Assembly (NCBI RefSeq): GCF_932274485.2 | Contig: NC_065882.2 | Coordinates: forward strand, 30,770,890-30,834,889 | DNA: 64,000 bases | From: Patella vulgata | Lineage: Eukaryota > Mollusca > Gastropoda > Patellidae | Reading direction: 5' to 3' | Shown: positions 11,100 through 23,770 of the stretch, piece by piece | How the letters are laid out: each line of letters starts with the position of its first letter | How positions within the stretch are numbered: the stretch's first letter is position 1 | Notes under the pieces: model-generated | What the model saw: the letters and a program-made list of their open reading frames with translations, nothing else | What the model was told of the DNA's origin: nothing | Database searches by the model: none | Made by a program: the position numbers and the translations under genes

Positions 11100-14000
11100 T
11101 ATGTAGTAACAGTAGATTTAGCCCACCCCAGTTTTTGGAGTCGCAGTACCGAATCTTCCAGGTTTACACCACCTAGAAAAGTAGAAGTGACAAGAGACAT
11201 GGTTAAGTAGCTCAACAGTTCTAAAGTAATAAGCATAACATGGTAAATAATGAAATAACTTTGAGAGCTGTCCCGGTTCATGGAGCCGGGAAGCAGCATC
11301 ACAATCAAATTGCGACCGCCTAAAACATGAACCGCTTTAATATCGAAGTTATAAATTGTCGATATTCAAAACAATATACGTAAGCACACCATTAAAAATT
11401 TGTTGTGTGAAGACCCTTTATTAATAACACATTTGGTAGTCATGTTATCGGTAAACACAATAACCGTTTTGTTAGTCCAAAATGGACACCATCGCATGGT
11501 TGATAAAAGAACTGCAACAGTCTTTTTAACATTTATATGCTCATGTTCGACACAGGGTAAATCAATTGCCCAATTCACATAAAAAAAAATCACCGTTGTA
11601 AACACCGGCACCCCCTCCAGAGGATGCATCAGTTTGTAATGAGGTGGTAGTTTTGGTATCGAGAAATTTTACTGTTCCGGAGAAAACACTCATAAAATTT
11701 ATCAACCAGGTAATGTCTAAGTGAAATTCGGCAGATAATTTTACTTTTCCTCTTCGTTTGACAGTGACGGCAATGTCTATTAGACGTCTAAGGAATATGC
11801 GCACCCCCCCCCCCCTTGATCATTTGGCACGCCCAGTTTAGTTTTCCACAAAGAGACTGTAATTGTTTTAAACTTGCCCGTTTCCGCTTTTGAAACACTA
11901 GCAAAAGATCAAGAAATTCAGACTGTTTATCCTGCGGCATGGAGAGAGTAAGGTTTTTGGTATTAACAGTATGCCAAGAAAGAGCATCATTTGAGACGGC
12001 CCTGCAACCTTGTTCCAAGAAATATCGAATCCCAATTCGCGCAAAGTCTGGAGCAACAATAATAATCCCCGGTTACACAATGCAAAAGTGTCGAGATAAG
12101 CGATACAGGTGACACCAAACCTAACAGACATTATCTTACATACTGCCTTACTAAGAGTTTGAAAAATTGTCGGGCTCTTTGAATGACCGAAAGGTAATTT
12201 TGAATCGTAAAAATACACAGGGCTAGTATCGCCCGAAAAGTGCCATTTAAGGCCAGTTAAATGGTAATCAGAGCTGTGACATCTAACCGATCTGTATGCG
12301 CTTTTCAAATCCACTTTAGCCAGATAACAGTTAGGAGTAATAAAAACAAGTGCATCTTTTAAATCCATGTAGGAGCAGCTGGTCTCGGACGTAAAAGAGT
12401 TCAAGGAATTTTCCTCAGGTGCGCTAGCATCGTGGATTAGGCGAATGTCACCACTAGGTTTAAGAATAGCACCCAGCGCACTTATTATTGTCGGTTCTAC
12501 TGAAGTTATTACATAGTTTCCAGCTGCAATTTCATATTTAATCTGTTTTTCAACTTTTTCTCTAAACATGAATGCTGACGAGTAATTATCACGTTCGATT
12601 GGTAGGTAGGGACCAAATTTTGTCGCTAGGGTGAACCCATGTTTTACACCACTCAAAATAAAATCTCTGTCTGTACAAGTGTCAGGTAAAAGTCGCGTCC
12701 ATGCGGCATAGCGTAGGCCCCCACGCCTATCAACGTCAGCAGACGAAAGGGAGGTAACTCCTAATTTGTACTGTGGATCAAAGCAGTCTTTGGGTGACAA
12801 ATTTGTGGCGGTTGACCCGTAATCACACCTTGTTTATGACCATCGATTGCCGAATGCGAATTAGAGAAGCACATAGCACAGTTGTGCATTAATTTACAAT
12901 CGGTACGAAGGCACACATTACTGTTATAATTGCGACAGATTTCTCTACCGTCAGGCAAAAATGGTCCCTTTGCTCGATTAGATGATGACCATGGTTTGTT
13001 GAAAACCGGCATTGGTTTATTATAATTATATGATTTTGAAAAATATGGCACGGATGGAAACCTAGTCTGTTCTGACAGGGCTCTAGCCGAGGGATGATCT
13101 CTTTTTAATACCAATTGAAATTCACGTAACTCTTGTAGATAGCTTCCCCATTCAAAGTTTTCATTCGCTTGACGATCGCGATATTCTTTGTCATATAATA
13201 GTACACTATACCATACATATTTAGAAGCGAGACGGAAGAAGTCGGCTGTATATTTCAAGTAGGCGGCCACACTAAATGATGGATTCTGTTTCATAAGTTC
13301 TTGCAGGATGCGTGTATTTGCATATCCCCATTCCTCAATGGTTACTTTGTCTAAAGACTTTCTTTTGCCTATGCGAAACTCTACATCGGTACCAATGGAA
13401 AAAGTATCACATGGCGCTACAGGATCCAACCAAAGAAAGTTTAAAATCTGTAATGCCTTGTTAGATTTTGTGATGCCTGGCGCTGATAAAACCTGTAGAC
13501 TTGGGGGCGTGGCCGACGAGATATTACTAGTACGCACCTCACCTTGATTTATGTCGTTAGTTGAAGATTTGTTACCAGGAAAGTTGAAGGGGCGGTCATG
13601 CATCTGAGTCTGTTCTCCGCCGTTGACAGGTGGATTTTCTGTTGATGAATTCAGTTCTTTTCCACGATTGCGTTCTTCTTCAATTTGACGTCGAAGGATG
13701 GCTTTTTGGTTTTCAACTTTCACTGCGTGAAGTTCTAACTGAAGGGTAACTAGCTCAGGATCGATCTCAGAAGCATTCGCTAAACTAGTGTGTTCTGGGT
13801 CGCCCTTTTCACGTGGAATGGCGGTCGAGGTTGGATCAGGACTAGCTAAATAGGACAAAATGGCATCCCCCGACTCTATTCTGAGCCCAACGATCGATTG
13901 GCGTTCAAAGAATTTGTTAGAGAGCTGGAAGAAATTCAAGCAACACGTAAATTTGATGTTCCAAGGGCCACTCAAGAAAGCTAATGCTGCAGAACAGTGT

Positions 14001-14111
14001 GCATATCTGCTAATTTGGTCAGGGGAAAAAGGCAGGGATATTTTTAATACATTCCCAGTCGCCGCGAGAGAAAGCAGTAGTTTAACTGATTTATACGCCC
14101 AGTTCGAACAA

Positions 14112-14734
14112 TAGAGACTTTTGGCAAGCGGAATTTTCCCATCCGTATCACGCATCCGTATCGTATACGTGATACGTTGCGTCAATGTAGTTTTAGAGTT
14201 TTGGCAGATTTTCGCGTCGCGTACGCGTGCGTCGATCAGCTGAGCTTAGTTCAATTACAGCATAATGGCAGATATCTACCAAGATCACCATCAGTACTAG
14301 TCAAGTGCCTATTAGAGCCGGGCCGCTAAAAAAAAATTAATTTCGAATCTTATTTAAAATCTTCGACTTCGACTCGACTGAAATTTTTGGTTTCACTAAT
14401 GTATCATTTCAGAAAGTTTATACCTCTTTACCAGATTTGCAAGGTTCCGTCTCCCTAAATCACATCAAATATACACCTTCGTGTTCTAGAATACACAAAG
14501 ATTCATAAAAACGCTACGATACAACATTTCAGCGTCTAAAAGTAGCAAAAAAGACGGTAAAAAGACACGACAATGTTATACGGATCTTTTCCGTATAAAA
14601 GCTGTTCGATACGTGCTGCCGTATCCGTGTGCTGTATCACGTATGAGAAATACACACACATTGATGACGTCACACGCAAAATCCATACGGATACGCGATA
14701 CGGACAAGAAAATTACGCTTGCCAAAAGTCTCTA
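14112..14734. mobile_element. Miniature inverted-repeat element inside the Gypsy gag
   Basis: Ends GAGACTTTTGGCAAGCG and GCCAAAAGTCTC on the far side form inverted repeats of about 25 bases, flanked by TA on each side. The interior (623 bases) is repetitive with CCGTATC-like motifs and no transposase. It lies between two parts of gag of the surrounding Gypsy element. Pieces of it are read through by long frames on both strands. Confidence 0.8.
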
Positions 14735-15689
14735 CTATGTCAACCCCAGATCCAACGCATTATTCGCTAGATATGTATTTTTGTCTCGTAACGAAGAGGA
14801 AGGTGAGACAACTCAACAATTCATTGTTGATCTTCAATTGCTTATCTTAGATTGCAATTACAGAGACCCAGACGAAATGATTCGTGATCGCATAGTATGT
14901 GGTGTGAGAGATCCAACTGTACGTGAGAAACTTCTCAATAAAGGCGATGATCTGACTATGGATACGGCTACAGAAATAGTACGTTCATACAACATCACAA
15001 AATCTCAAGTAAAATCAATGTCTATTATGAACAATTCTCCATCGTCAACCATAGAAAATGTTGACGCCATCTGTAGACGAAGATACCAAGGACACGAACA
15101 GTCAAGAAGGCGATCAAGTCGTCCCAATAGGTCATCATTGAGTCATCAGAGCAATAATTGTCAAAATTGTGGCAATCAACACAGAGATAATAAGAAATGC
15201 CCAGCAAAAGGCTACAAATGTTCTCGATGTAATAAATGGAATCATTTTGCTAAAGTCTGTAAAAGTTCTCAATTCAGGAAAGATGGACACAGAATACACA
15301 ACATCGAAGCCGATGAAGAGTGTCATTCAAACAACGATTACAGTCCAAATAATCTGTACATCAACTCCATCACAAACGATGACGTCATCCAAAACGAAGC
15401 ATTCATCAACATGAAATTAAATGACAGCCACACAGTCAAATTTAAAATGGATACTGGCGCACAGGCAAATGTACTTCCAAACGATGAATACACCAAAATG
15501 CCTTTGAAACCTTGTCTCACACCTACCAAAGAAAGACTCTCTGGATATTCAGGCCAGTCATTAAAAGTTATGGGTACGGTTCAACTGACATGCCGTCACA
15601 AATCAAAAGTTGAAACAGCAACTTTCTACGTCGTCGATACTAAAGGTCCTATAGCTGCCATGCACGACACATCGCACGTCGTGCACTGA

Positions 15690-16300
15690 GCTTAACTAGG
15701 CGCATGGCAGTAGGGCAGGCATGGCTGACTGGGCTAGAACTTTCCGGATTCTGTTGACTACCGTCACTTGAGGCTTGACTTTTAAAAACAGGAAAATCAT
15801 CATAGGTTTTATATTAGTTTACTGACTGAATGTAATTGAATGTTTATATTGACATTTTACAGAGAAGAAAGTTACTTAAGTTTCACAGATCATTTTTGGC
15901 TCTCTTCATACTAATTTCAGACTTAATTCAGACGTAAAAACTCTATGAGTTTACAGGGGAAATAACCTACAACATGTCCGCCACCATGCTCCCATCTCAC
16001 CAACCATGTGCTGAGTAATCCTTAATACTTTGACTATTATTTAAAGGCTGGTGGATGCATGTTAAGAACATGGATAGAACCTAGATTAATTTGCATAATT
16101 AATATATACATATAAATTCTGGGGTATGTGGCTGGCTATGCAAGAAAAACCACGCATAAACTATATATTATAAAGTAAACAATAAGTACTCCCCATGATA
16201 CAACAAATTTGAGCCTAGGTCATACCAGGCACTCCGGTTAACTCTGACAAACAAACAGGGAATGGGACCACTAACTATTTAACGAGAGTAACAGGTCCGC
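15690..16300. other. Unidentified non-coding block inside the Gypsy element
   Basis: About 600 bases with no similarity to pol separate the protease and reverse transcriptase regions. I found neither inverted ends nor a target duplication, so it may be an old insertion or local rearrangement. Confidence 0.5.
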
Positions 16301-17741
16301 CAATTCTAGGATTACCTATGTTGAGGTGTATGGAACTCATCAAGTTCGTCTACACAGAAACGACAACTCTGATGACAAAATCATCTGTCTTAGAAGAATA
16401 TAAAGATGTATTCACTGGTATTGGAAAATTCGATGGTGAATCCAGTATACATCTCGACAAAGCCATCGAAGATATATTTTCACAACTGACCGGAGCGAAA
16501 TACTTCAGCAAATTAGATGCCAGATCCGGATATTGGAATATAAAGCTCACGGAAGAGTCGTCCTATCTCACAACGTTTAACTCAATCTATGGTCGTTTCA
16601 GATTTCTCCGGATGCTATTCGGTCTCGTATCAGCACAAGACATTTTTCAACGCAAGATCGACGAAACCTATGGTGATCTTCCAGGCTGTACAGCAATCGT
16701 TGATGATATCCTTGTCTATGGATCAACTAGAGCAGAACACGATGAAAACCTACGACGCGTTCTGGCACGCAGCCGAGAACAAAACGTCAAGCTCAATCCA
16801 GACAAACTTGACATTGGTACCTCAGAAGTCAGCTATTTCGGGCATCTCATCACAGAGGGTGGCATGAAACCCGACCCTGAAAAAGTCAAGGCGATAAACA
16901 ACACGAAACCACCGCAGGACAAGAGAGAGTTAGAAACCATGCTTGGCATGATAAACTATTTAGCCAAGTTCTCGCCATCACTATCTGAAGTCACCACTCC
17001 TCTCAGGGAACTAACGAAGCATGACATTGCCTTCCATTGGGATCAACGACATAATCAAGCACTAGATCACGTCAAGAAGCTGATAACCAGCGAACCTGTT
17101 CTTGCATTCTTCAATGAAACGAAACCGATAGTGTTGCAGGTTGATGCATCACACTACGGATTGGGAGCGACAATTCTGCAAGATCGTAAACCAGTTGCAT
17201 ACGCATCAAAATCCTTAACGCCAACTGAGCAAAATTACGCCCAGATAGAGAAGGAGTTGTACGCTATACTATTCGGATGCAAGAAATATAACCAAATGAT
17301 CTACGGTCATACTGTAACTGTCGAGTCCGACCATAAACCTCCTCAAAGTATCAAGAAGAAACCACTATCGACAGCACCAGCTCGTCTACAACGAATGCTA
17401 CTCCAGCTACAGAAATATGATATCAACATAATTCACGTCCCAGGAAAAGACATTCCAGTTGCTGATACACTCAGTAGAAAATTCATTAGTCAACCTCCAG
17501 ATAATATGTCTGAAGAAATGGATGTCCAAGTCCATGCCGTCATATCATATTTACCAGTCAGTGATCACAAAATGACTATACTACGTCAGGAGACTGAACA
17601 AGACGACCAAATGGCCAAACTCAAATATAAAATCCTGAACGGATGGCCTGAGAGGTGCAACAGGTGTCATACATCCATCCGAGAAATTTGGAACTATAGA
17701 GACAATCTCACCGTTATGGATAATCTGCTGATATCGACACG

Positions 17742-18999
17742 GTGGACCCTTCCATTCTTCTACGTAGACTTCAATTTAAATTCGGTTTTTGTGGCTCTGC
17801 ATTAAATCTTTTAGAGAGCTATCTTGTGGGTAGAAAACAGTGTATTTTAGTTAATTGCAAATCGTCGTCTGAATCTGTTTTGTCATCTGGGGTTCCCCAT
17901 GGTTCTGTTCTTGGTCCGATTTTATTTACCCTCTATACGTCACCATTAGGAGATATTGTCAGAAAATATGGTCTCAGCTTTCATTTTTATGCCGATGATA
18001 CTCAATTATATATTTCATTTACACCTAATTGTCCATCTTCTTTCAATTTATCAAAATTGCAACTTGAGAACTGTATTAGTGAAATTAGAAAATGGATGTC
18101 AAAGAACTTTCTAAAATTGAATGATGATAAAACTGAATATTTGTTATTAGGCTCAAGGCATCAATTAAGTAAATCTGCACAAGATAACCCCCCTGTTGTA
18201 ATTGGTAATTGTGATATATTTTCATCTTATTCTGCTCGTAATATTGGCGCTATCTTTGATAGTTTTATGCTTATGGGAGCTCAAGTAAATAATATTTGTA
18301 AATTGTGCTATTTTAATATTAGAAATATAGGTAAAATACGTAAATGTGTAACTGTAGAGGCCACCAAGTCACTTGTTAATTCTCTGGTCACTTCTCGATT
18401 AGATAACTTTAATTCACTTTTAGTTGGTTTACCTTTAAAGCTTATAGATAAATTACAAAAAGTACAGAATACTGCGGCTAGACTTGTTACTTTAACTAAG
18501 AAATGTGACCACATAACTCCTGTTTTATATAATTTACACTGGTTACCTGTTAAATATCGAATTGATTTTAAGATTTTATTACTTACTTTTAAATGTTTAA
18601 ATAATTTAGCTCCTGTTTACCTCTCAGATCTTTTAGAACTTTATACACCTGGCCGAACATTACGTACATCAGATAAACTACTTTTAAAGCCCAAAACTGT
18701 TCAACTAGTCTCTTATGGTCAGCGCTCTTTTAGTTATCAAGCACCTGTTTTATGGAATAATCTACCATTTAGTTTAAGATGTAGTACATCTCTATATTCT
18801 TTTAAAAAACAACTTAAAACACATTTATTTAATCAGGCTTTTAACTGACTCTGTATACAATCGTTAACATGCCCATAATCTTGTTGTTTATGTGTGATTT
18901 ACATTGTCACTTTGTAAAGTGCCTCTGAACATGTTATATGAAAGGGTGCACTATAAATATGCTGTAATAATAATAATAATAATAAATAATAATAATATT
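17742..18999 (+). mobile_element. L2-type LINE, 5'-truncated, copy 1
   Basis: An uninterrupted 368-residue frame (17742-18848) encodes the second half of a non-LTR reverse transcriptase: VPHGSVLGPILF, the catalytic YADDTQLY, and the thumb/C-terminal region NLHWLPVKYRIDFKILLLTFK with LAPVYLSDLL, which is characteristic of the CR1/L2 group. A short 3' UTR contains GTAAAGTGCCTCTGAACATG and ends in (AAT)n at 18966-19000, the usual L2-type tail. The first residues of the frame are read-in from the flank. The insertion lies between RNase H and integrase of the Gypsy element. The clean frame indicates a young insertion. Confidence 0.9.
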
Positions 19000-20246
19000 C
19001 AAGGGTGATCAAATCATCATACCAACTAAACTACGCCAAGAGATGCTCACCAAAATTCATTCAAGTCACCTTGGAATCGAAAAGTGCAAACAGCGTGCTA
19101 GAGATGTACTATTATGGCCACGAATGAACTTTGAAATTGAACTACATATCTCAAAATGTTCAATTTGTGGTGTTAAACAAAATCGCAATTGTAAAGAACC
19201 GTTACAATCACATCAGATACCCAGGAGACCGTGGCAGAAAGTTTGCACAGATTTATTCACTATACACAACAAAGACTACCTAATTCTTACGGATTACTAC
19301 AGTCGATTCTTTGAGATAGACGAACTAACAACACTCTCAACTACTACAGTCATTCGCGAACTCTCAGCTCATTTTGCTAGACAGGGTATACCAGAGATAC
19401 TGATCAGTGATAACGGCCCACAGTTCTCAGCAGCCGAATTTCGTGACTTTGCCAACAAATGGGACTTCAAACACCAAACATCCAGCCCCAAATACAGTCA
19501 GTCAAATGGTTTAGCTGAAAAGAGTGTGCAAACAGCTAAGCGCATCCTTGATAAAGCGAAGAGAGATGGAGCAGATCCATTCATCAGTCTTCTTGAATAT
19601 AGAACAACACCATTCGATAACACAGCATCACCAGCAACAGATAAACAACTACAACCAGCTGTACAAGATCCAATAAGAATCTATAACCAACGTCTAAAAC
19701 TTCAAACTAGACAGAAACAATTCTACGATCGATCTTCTAAACCTCTACGAAAACTCCAAAACAACGAAACAGTCTATGTGCAGAAACTATTCAACGACGA
19801 TACCTCATGGTCATCGGAAGTCGTAACTACAATATTGCCAAATCGCTCATATATCGTCACAACTCCAAATGGTACCGAATATAGACGCAATCGAAAACAC
19901 ATCAAACCACGTCATCCAAATCAAGAAGATCCAAATACCCATCCTAAACTAGCCCATCATGATCAACCATCAACTTCTACTCAACTGAATAGTGCTCACA
20001 GTAATAGTACAACATCTGGAAGTGTGAACAATAACACTAGACGAAAGTCAAACCGTGCCACAAAGAAACCAAACAAACTAAACTTATAAATTGTGTTTAT
20101 TTTAATGTTTCATAATAGAGATGCATGCGGCATTTGACATTAGTGAATGAAAGTCAATTTTACCAAAGGACCCTGTGAATTGTTAAATCTCTATTTCAAA
20201 TGTAGATACTCAATAATTTTATTTCTCTTCAAAACAGGAGGGATCT

Positions 20247-20412
20247 AACATTATGTAATCTTATTACTCAGTTGTCTGACTCCATATATAGGCCTATTTT
20301 GTATTAGAGTTACTTCCCATTACTTGGAATAAACATGGCTCCTTGAATACATGCTTTCTCTATATGCTCAGTCATAATCCTGAAAAATCTAGCCTACAAG
20401 ATGAAACAGTTC
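20247..20412 (+). other. Candidate 3' LTR start of the Gypsy element
   Basis: A purine tract (GGAGGGA at about 20241) is followed by sequence with an AATAAA signal at about 20329, where a 3' LTR would be expected after the integrase frame. A SINE inserted at 20413 cuts into the flank. No 5' partner is present for comparison, so the boundaries are guesses. Confidence 0.3.
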
Positions 20413-20765
20413 TATTATTAGTCCTGGAGGTCGGGTGTTCGAAACCTGCATTGTCCGAGAAAGTTCATCTGGATTTTCCTACGTGGTTTCCCCTTGTCAG
20501 TGGTGCAGAACAGAGGGACTGACAAGGACAGTTGTCTAGTCCTTCGGATGATACGAAATCGGGGTCCCGTGTATACATTGGAATGAACGTAAAAGATCCC
20601 TTGGCAGTTGGAATTCGATATAAGAGTAGGCGATAGTGCCGCTGCCCGGCATAATTTCCCTCATAGAACATTGTATGGCGTATGCCTGTCTTCATTAGGC
20701 CAGTATAAGAGCAGAACAGTACTACGTTAAACCCCATTTCATTTCATTTCATTTATTATTAGTCC
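20413..20765 (+). mobile_element. tRNA-derived SINE (family SA), with target duplication
   Basis: The body (20425-20753) is flanked by a perfect 12-base duplication TATTATTAGTCC (20413-20424 and 20754-20765). It contains a B-box-like GGTGTTCGAAACC near the start, a central block (TCCTTCGGATGATACGAAA, then AAAGATCCCTTGGCAGTTGG) and a tail ending CCCCATTTCATTTCATTT. The tRNA-like head is shortened compared with the copy at 22751-23108. The - strand frame over it is not a gene. Confidence 0.9.
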
Positions 20766-20959
20766 ATGGGATAGTGTCTCGGGAAGATAATTCTGATTTG
20801 AAAAAGTGCATAATTAAGTAAGTGCTGTATAATCGTTAGTATCAAAGTAGAATACAATTCATCGAAAATCCAGTATTGTTCGTCTGACTTGACGTGGTGA
20901 CATCATTTCCGGTTTTATGACGTAACCAGGAGTGGTGTCAAAACAGTTGTTATCTCCGT

Positions 20960-21334
20960 TTAAAGTTACAATTTCATATTTTTAAGCTATATTTTTAAAA
21001 TGTATTAAAATAAAGCCCTAAAATAGGTGGTATCTATAAACAGTCCTATAGCTTGTTAATACTCCTATTAATCCTGTAATTCACTATTGCCAGTTGAGAA
21101 ATTGGCAAAAATATCATTTTCAACTTCAAATTCAAACGTTTGAAGATAGCTATTCCATGGTGGGGAATAGGAAAACAAGGGAGGTAATTGTGTTATTATT
21201 TCAGGTGTGAAGATTTTTAAGTGTGAGAAAGGTTACCTATGATCGTATAATAGTGAGTTGACAACCTATTGAGCAAAAGACGCAGAAATAATTATGTTTT
21301 GACTTTCTTAGAAAATATGAAATTGTAACTTTAA
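20960..21334. mobile_element. TTAA-flanked miniature element, family T2, copy 1
   Basis: TTAA at both ends with terminal inverted repeats AGTTACAATTTCATATTTT and complement. The interior is about 85-90 per cent similar by eye to the copy at 30793-31161 in the same orientation. No coding capacity. Confidence 0.8.
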
Positions 21335-21376
21335 CTGTAAACGCAAAAACGGTACCCCCCCCCTCCCCCCATATTC

Positions 21377-23765
21377 CTACCGTGACAGAAGCAGCAGGAG
21401 GAAGACGGACAGAAATGGTCTCAGATCGCCATCTTTGGAACCATCTGTATAAATTGGAGCATAATCACCATATTTAGACCTTAACTCTCTGAAGAGAGAC
21501 TGAAACACTGTGGGACTAGTATCTGTCTTCTTGTTTGTTGCAAGATCGAGATCGATCTTGGAAGGAGATATAGACCATGGTGGTGTCTCAAAGAAAGGGG
21601 TATTCGCAATACTGTCTTGACTGATACCAGCCTGTGACAAAAGGGGTTGAATGTGAATACCGAATGATGGAATAACATTAGTTTTCAGTAAATATAGAGT
21701 TCATGATAGGGTCTAAATATGGTGTTAAATGAAATATGATGAGGCAGAGATGCAAATTTTGTAGCATACTGCAGTGCAAGTCTATCACGTCTGTCGTGCA
21801 ATGAGGGCTCGTGCGCCTCGACGTATAAACTGTGCACTGGAGATGTTCGGAATGCTCCTAAACTGATTCTAAGTCCTTGGTTGTGTATCGTGTCAAGCTC
21901 TTCGAGATAAGACTCGCGGGCTGGGCATACACAATATACCCATAATCGAGTTTAGATCTTATTAATGCTCGATATAATCTGGGCAGGACCTTTCCTGAGG
22001 AAATGGGTCAGAGAATATTGATCCCAAATGAACCTTAAACGACCTATATTCTAAGAAGTTATGCACGTCGCGCACGATACCATATGTTGTTTCTGGATGA
22101 AAACATCCCTGACAAACGTTTCAGATCTAACGAGATGATCAAGAGTGCTCCTTTGGGACCGAAATCCGCATTGGAGGTCTGTAATGAGGTTGTTGGACTC
22201 TAGGTACCAAACAAGACTTCGATTGATCAATCTCTCCATGGTTTTGCAAATGCAGCTAGTTAAAGCGATCGGACGATAATTGGTAGGATTCGTAGGATCT
22301 TTACCCGGTTTAGGAATGGGAATTATTGTGGCTTCATGCCACGAAGGAGGGAAATTCCCATCAACCCAAATCCGGTTATAAAGATCTAATAATATTAAAA
22401 GTGTAGAAAAAGGCAAATGTTTTAAAATCTGGTAGTGAATTTCATCTGGACCAGTTTCAGTATCTCAGGCTCGTTTAAGAGAACCACGGAGTTCAGCAAT
22501 AAAAAACTTTTCATTATAACATTCATCATTATGGGACTTAAAATTAAGTCGCCTTTTCTCTTGCTGATGTTTAATGCCCTGTAAGGCATCAGAGGAGAAA
22601 TTTGATGATGAATTGATAGAGAAAGTACTGGCCAGAGAATTAGCGATATCAGGAAATGTTGTTAGGGTGGAATTATCAACAATTAGATGGTTAACTGAAA
22701 ATGCACTACTTTTATCTTTAATTCTACGAATCCGATCCCATACCGATTAGGAAATGAAATGAAATGGGGTTTAACGTGCTACTGTTCTGTTCCTAAACTG
22801 GGCTAATGAAGACGGGCATACCCCATACAGTCTGCTATGAGGGAAATTTTGCCCGGACAGCGGCGCTACGGCCTACTCTTGTATCGAATTCCAACTGCCA
22901 AGGGATCTTTTACGTGCACGCCAATGTGTACACGGGACCTCGGTTTTTCGTCCCATCCGAACGACTAGACAGCTGTCCTTGTCAGGCATTCCTTCCAGCA
23001 TCACTGACAAGGGGAAACCACGCCGGAAAATCTGGATGAACTTTCTCGGCCAATGCAGGGATCGAACGCCCGACCTCCAGGCTAGCGAGCCAGCGTTTTA
23101 CCCACGTGGTACGGGAATTTATCTTTGAGACATAACCTTGCCATGGAGACTTCTTTGCTTGGCGTATCCGGACCATTTGGTATGCTGCAATATTCTCCAT
23201 GAAAGGGTGATTCTCAAGGCGTCTTAAAATACGATCACGCTCTTTAAGAGCGGATTTGCAATCGTTATTATACCATGGTTATTTGAAACGTTTGGGCTCA
23301 GTCGTGGTCTTTGGAATCACCTGCTCAGCTGCATCTTGAAGAACTGAAGTGAATAAGGCCATGGGCTCATCTGCATCTTCTAACTCTTTTGCATCAAAAG
23401 AGAAGAGGCACAAAGATTCAAAAAGAGCCCAACCAACCTTATACAACTGCCACCTCTGCGGCCTTTCAACCGGAGAGGGTCCATTATTATCTATCAACAT
23501 CGGAAAGTGGTTACTTCCACACAGATCTTCATTCACTCTCCATGTAAAATCCTGAAACAGGACCGGAGAGCAAATGGTTAGATCAAGGGAAGAAAAAGAA
23601 GCTGTGGCAGGATGTAGATAAGTAGGCGAGTCATCATTTATTAACACAAATTAAAAAAGTTTCTTGTAAACAAATAGCTAAGGGATTAAATTTTTTAATT
23701 AAGATTTGAACTTCATTGAAATTTGGTTTAAAACCACGACAATTCCATTGTATAATGGAATTTGA
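21377..23765 (-). pseudogene. ORF2 of the I-group LINE: remnants of endonuclease, RT and RNase H
   Basis: Going 5' to 3' on the - strand: the endonuclease start (WNCRGFKPNFNEVQ ... CLQETFF) runs directly into its end (SLDLTICSP ... SNHFPMLI), so roughly the middle 150 residues are deleted at about 23650. The linker (PWYNNDCKSALKERDR) follows; the SINE is inserted after SKINSRT; then the reverse transcriptase start (IIPIPKPGKDPTNPTNYRPI, near 22300), a thumb-like stretch (EAHEPSLHDRRDRLALQYA, near 21800) and RNase H (IYTDGSKDG, near 21440). The catalytic FADD region is not visible; about 100 residues are lost near 22050. Many frames are used, so this copy is dead. Confidence 0.8.
22751..23108 (-). 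mobile_element. tRNA-derived SINE (family SA) inside the LINE
   Basis: The fullest copy of this SINE. On the - strand it starts with a tRNA-like head (GGCTCGCTAGCC then a B box GGGCGTTCGATCCC), continues with the shared central block (TCGTTCGGATGGGACG, AAAGATCCCTTGGCAGTTGG) and ends in a (TTTCA)n-like tail. It interrupts the linker between endonuclease and RT of the surrounding LINE. No clear target duplication is seen. Confidence 0.88.
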
Positions 23766-23770
23766 CATTT

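Larger units (their letters stand above)
7765..13857 (-). mobile_element. Tyrosine-recombinase retrotransposon (DIRS/Ngaro-like), broken
   Basis: Read on the - strand the parts come in the order expected for DIRS-group elements: a gag-like protein (13857 to about 12765) with a coiled-coil region and a cysteine/histidine cluster; a reverse transcriptase (12800-11788); an RNase H region (11629-11366); and a tyrosine recombinase (about 11300-9049) with a conserved FLRP arginine segment and the GHSFRRG box. Near the 3' end, two direct repeats (8108-8232 and 7765-7891) flank a 215-base segment, fitting the split direct repeats of Ngaro/PAT-type elements. The element is clearly degraded. It is interrupted by a pogo-like element (9754-11099) and a TTAA fold-back (8255-8982), and on its 5' side it abuts a Gypsy element running the other way. 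Confidence 0.8.
13860..20400 (+). mobile_element. Ty3/Gypsy LTR retrotransposon, interrupted and broken
   Basis: Parts in order on the + strand: gag (from 13860; paired CCHC zinc knuckles at about 15157-15255), an aspartic protease segment (about 15430-15680, motif MDTGAQANVLPN), reverse transcriptase and RNase H (16318-17740), and integrase (about 19003-20089, with an HHCC-type zinc region and the core motif SDNGPQF). The order RNase H before integrase marks Ty3/Gypsy. A purine-rich tract and a possible 3' LTR follow. No 5' LTR is visible; the element begins close to a sequence resembling a primer-binding site at about 13818-13835. It is a fossil with several breaks, interrupted by a MITE, an unidentified 600-base block and an L2 LINE. 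Confidence 0.88.

Noticed and set aside
12761-14185. A single 474-residue - strand protein
   Set aside because: Only the part up to about 13857 is the gag-like protein of the tyrosine-recombinase element. The rest is the reverse strand of the Gypsy gag and of a MITE.
14613-15689. Start of the Gypsy gag at 14613
   Set aside because: The first 40 or so residues come from a miniature element; recognisable gag sequence is present on both sides of that insertion, from 13860.
20465-20737. 90-residue - strand frame
   Set aside because: It is antisense to a SINE with a clear 12-base target duplication.
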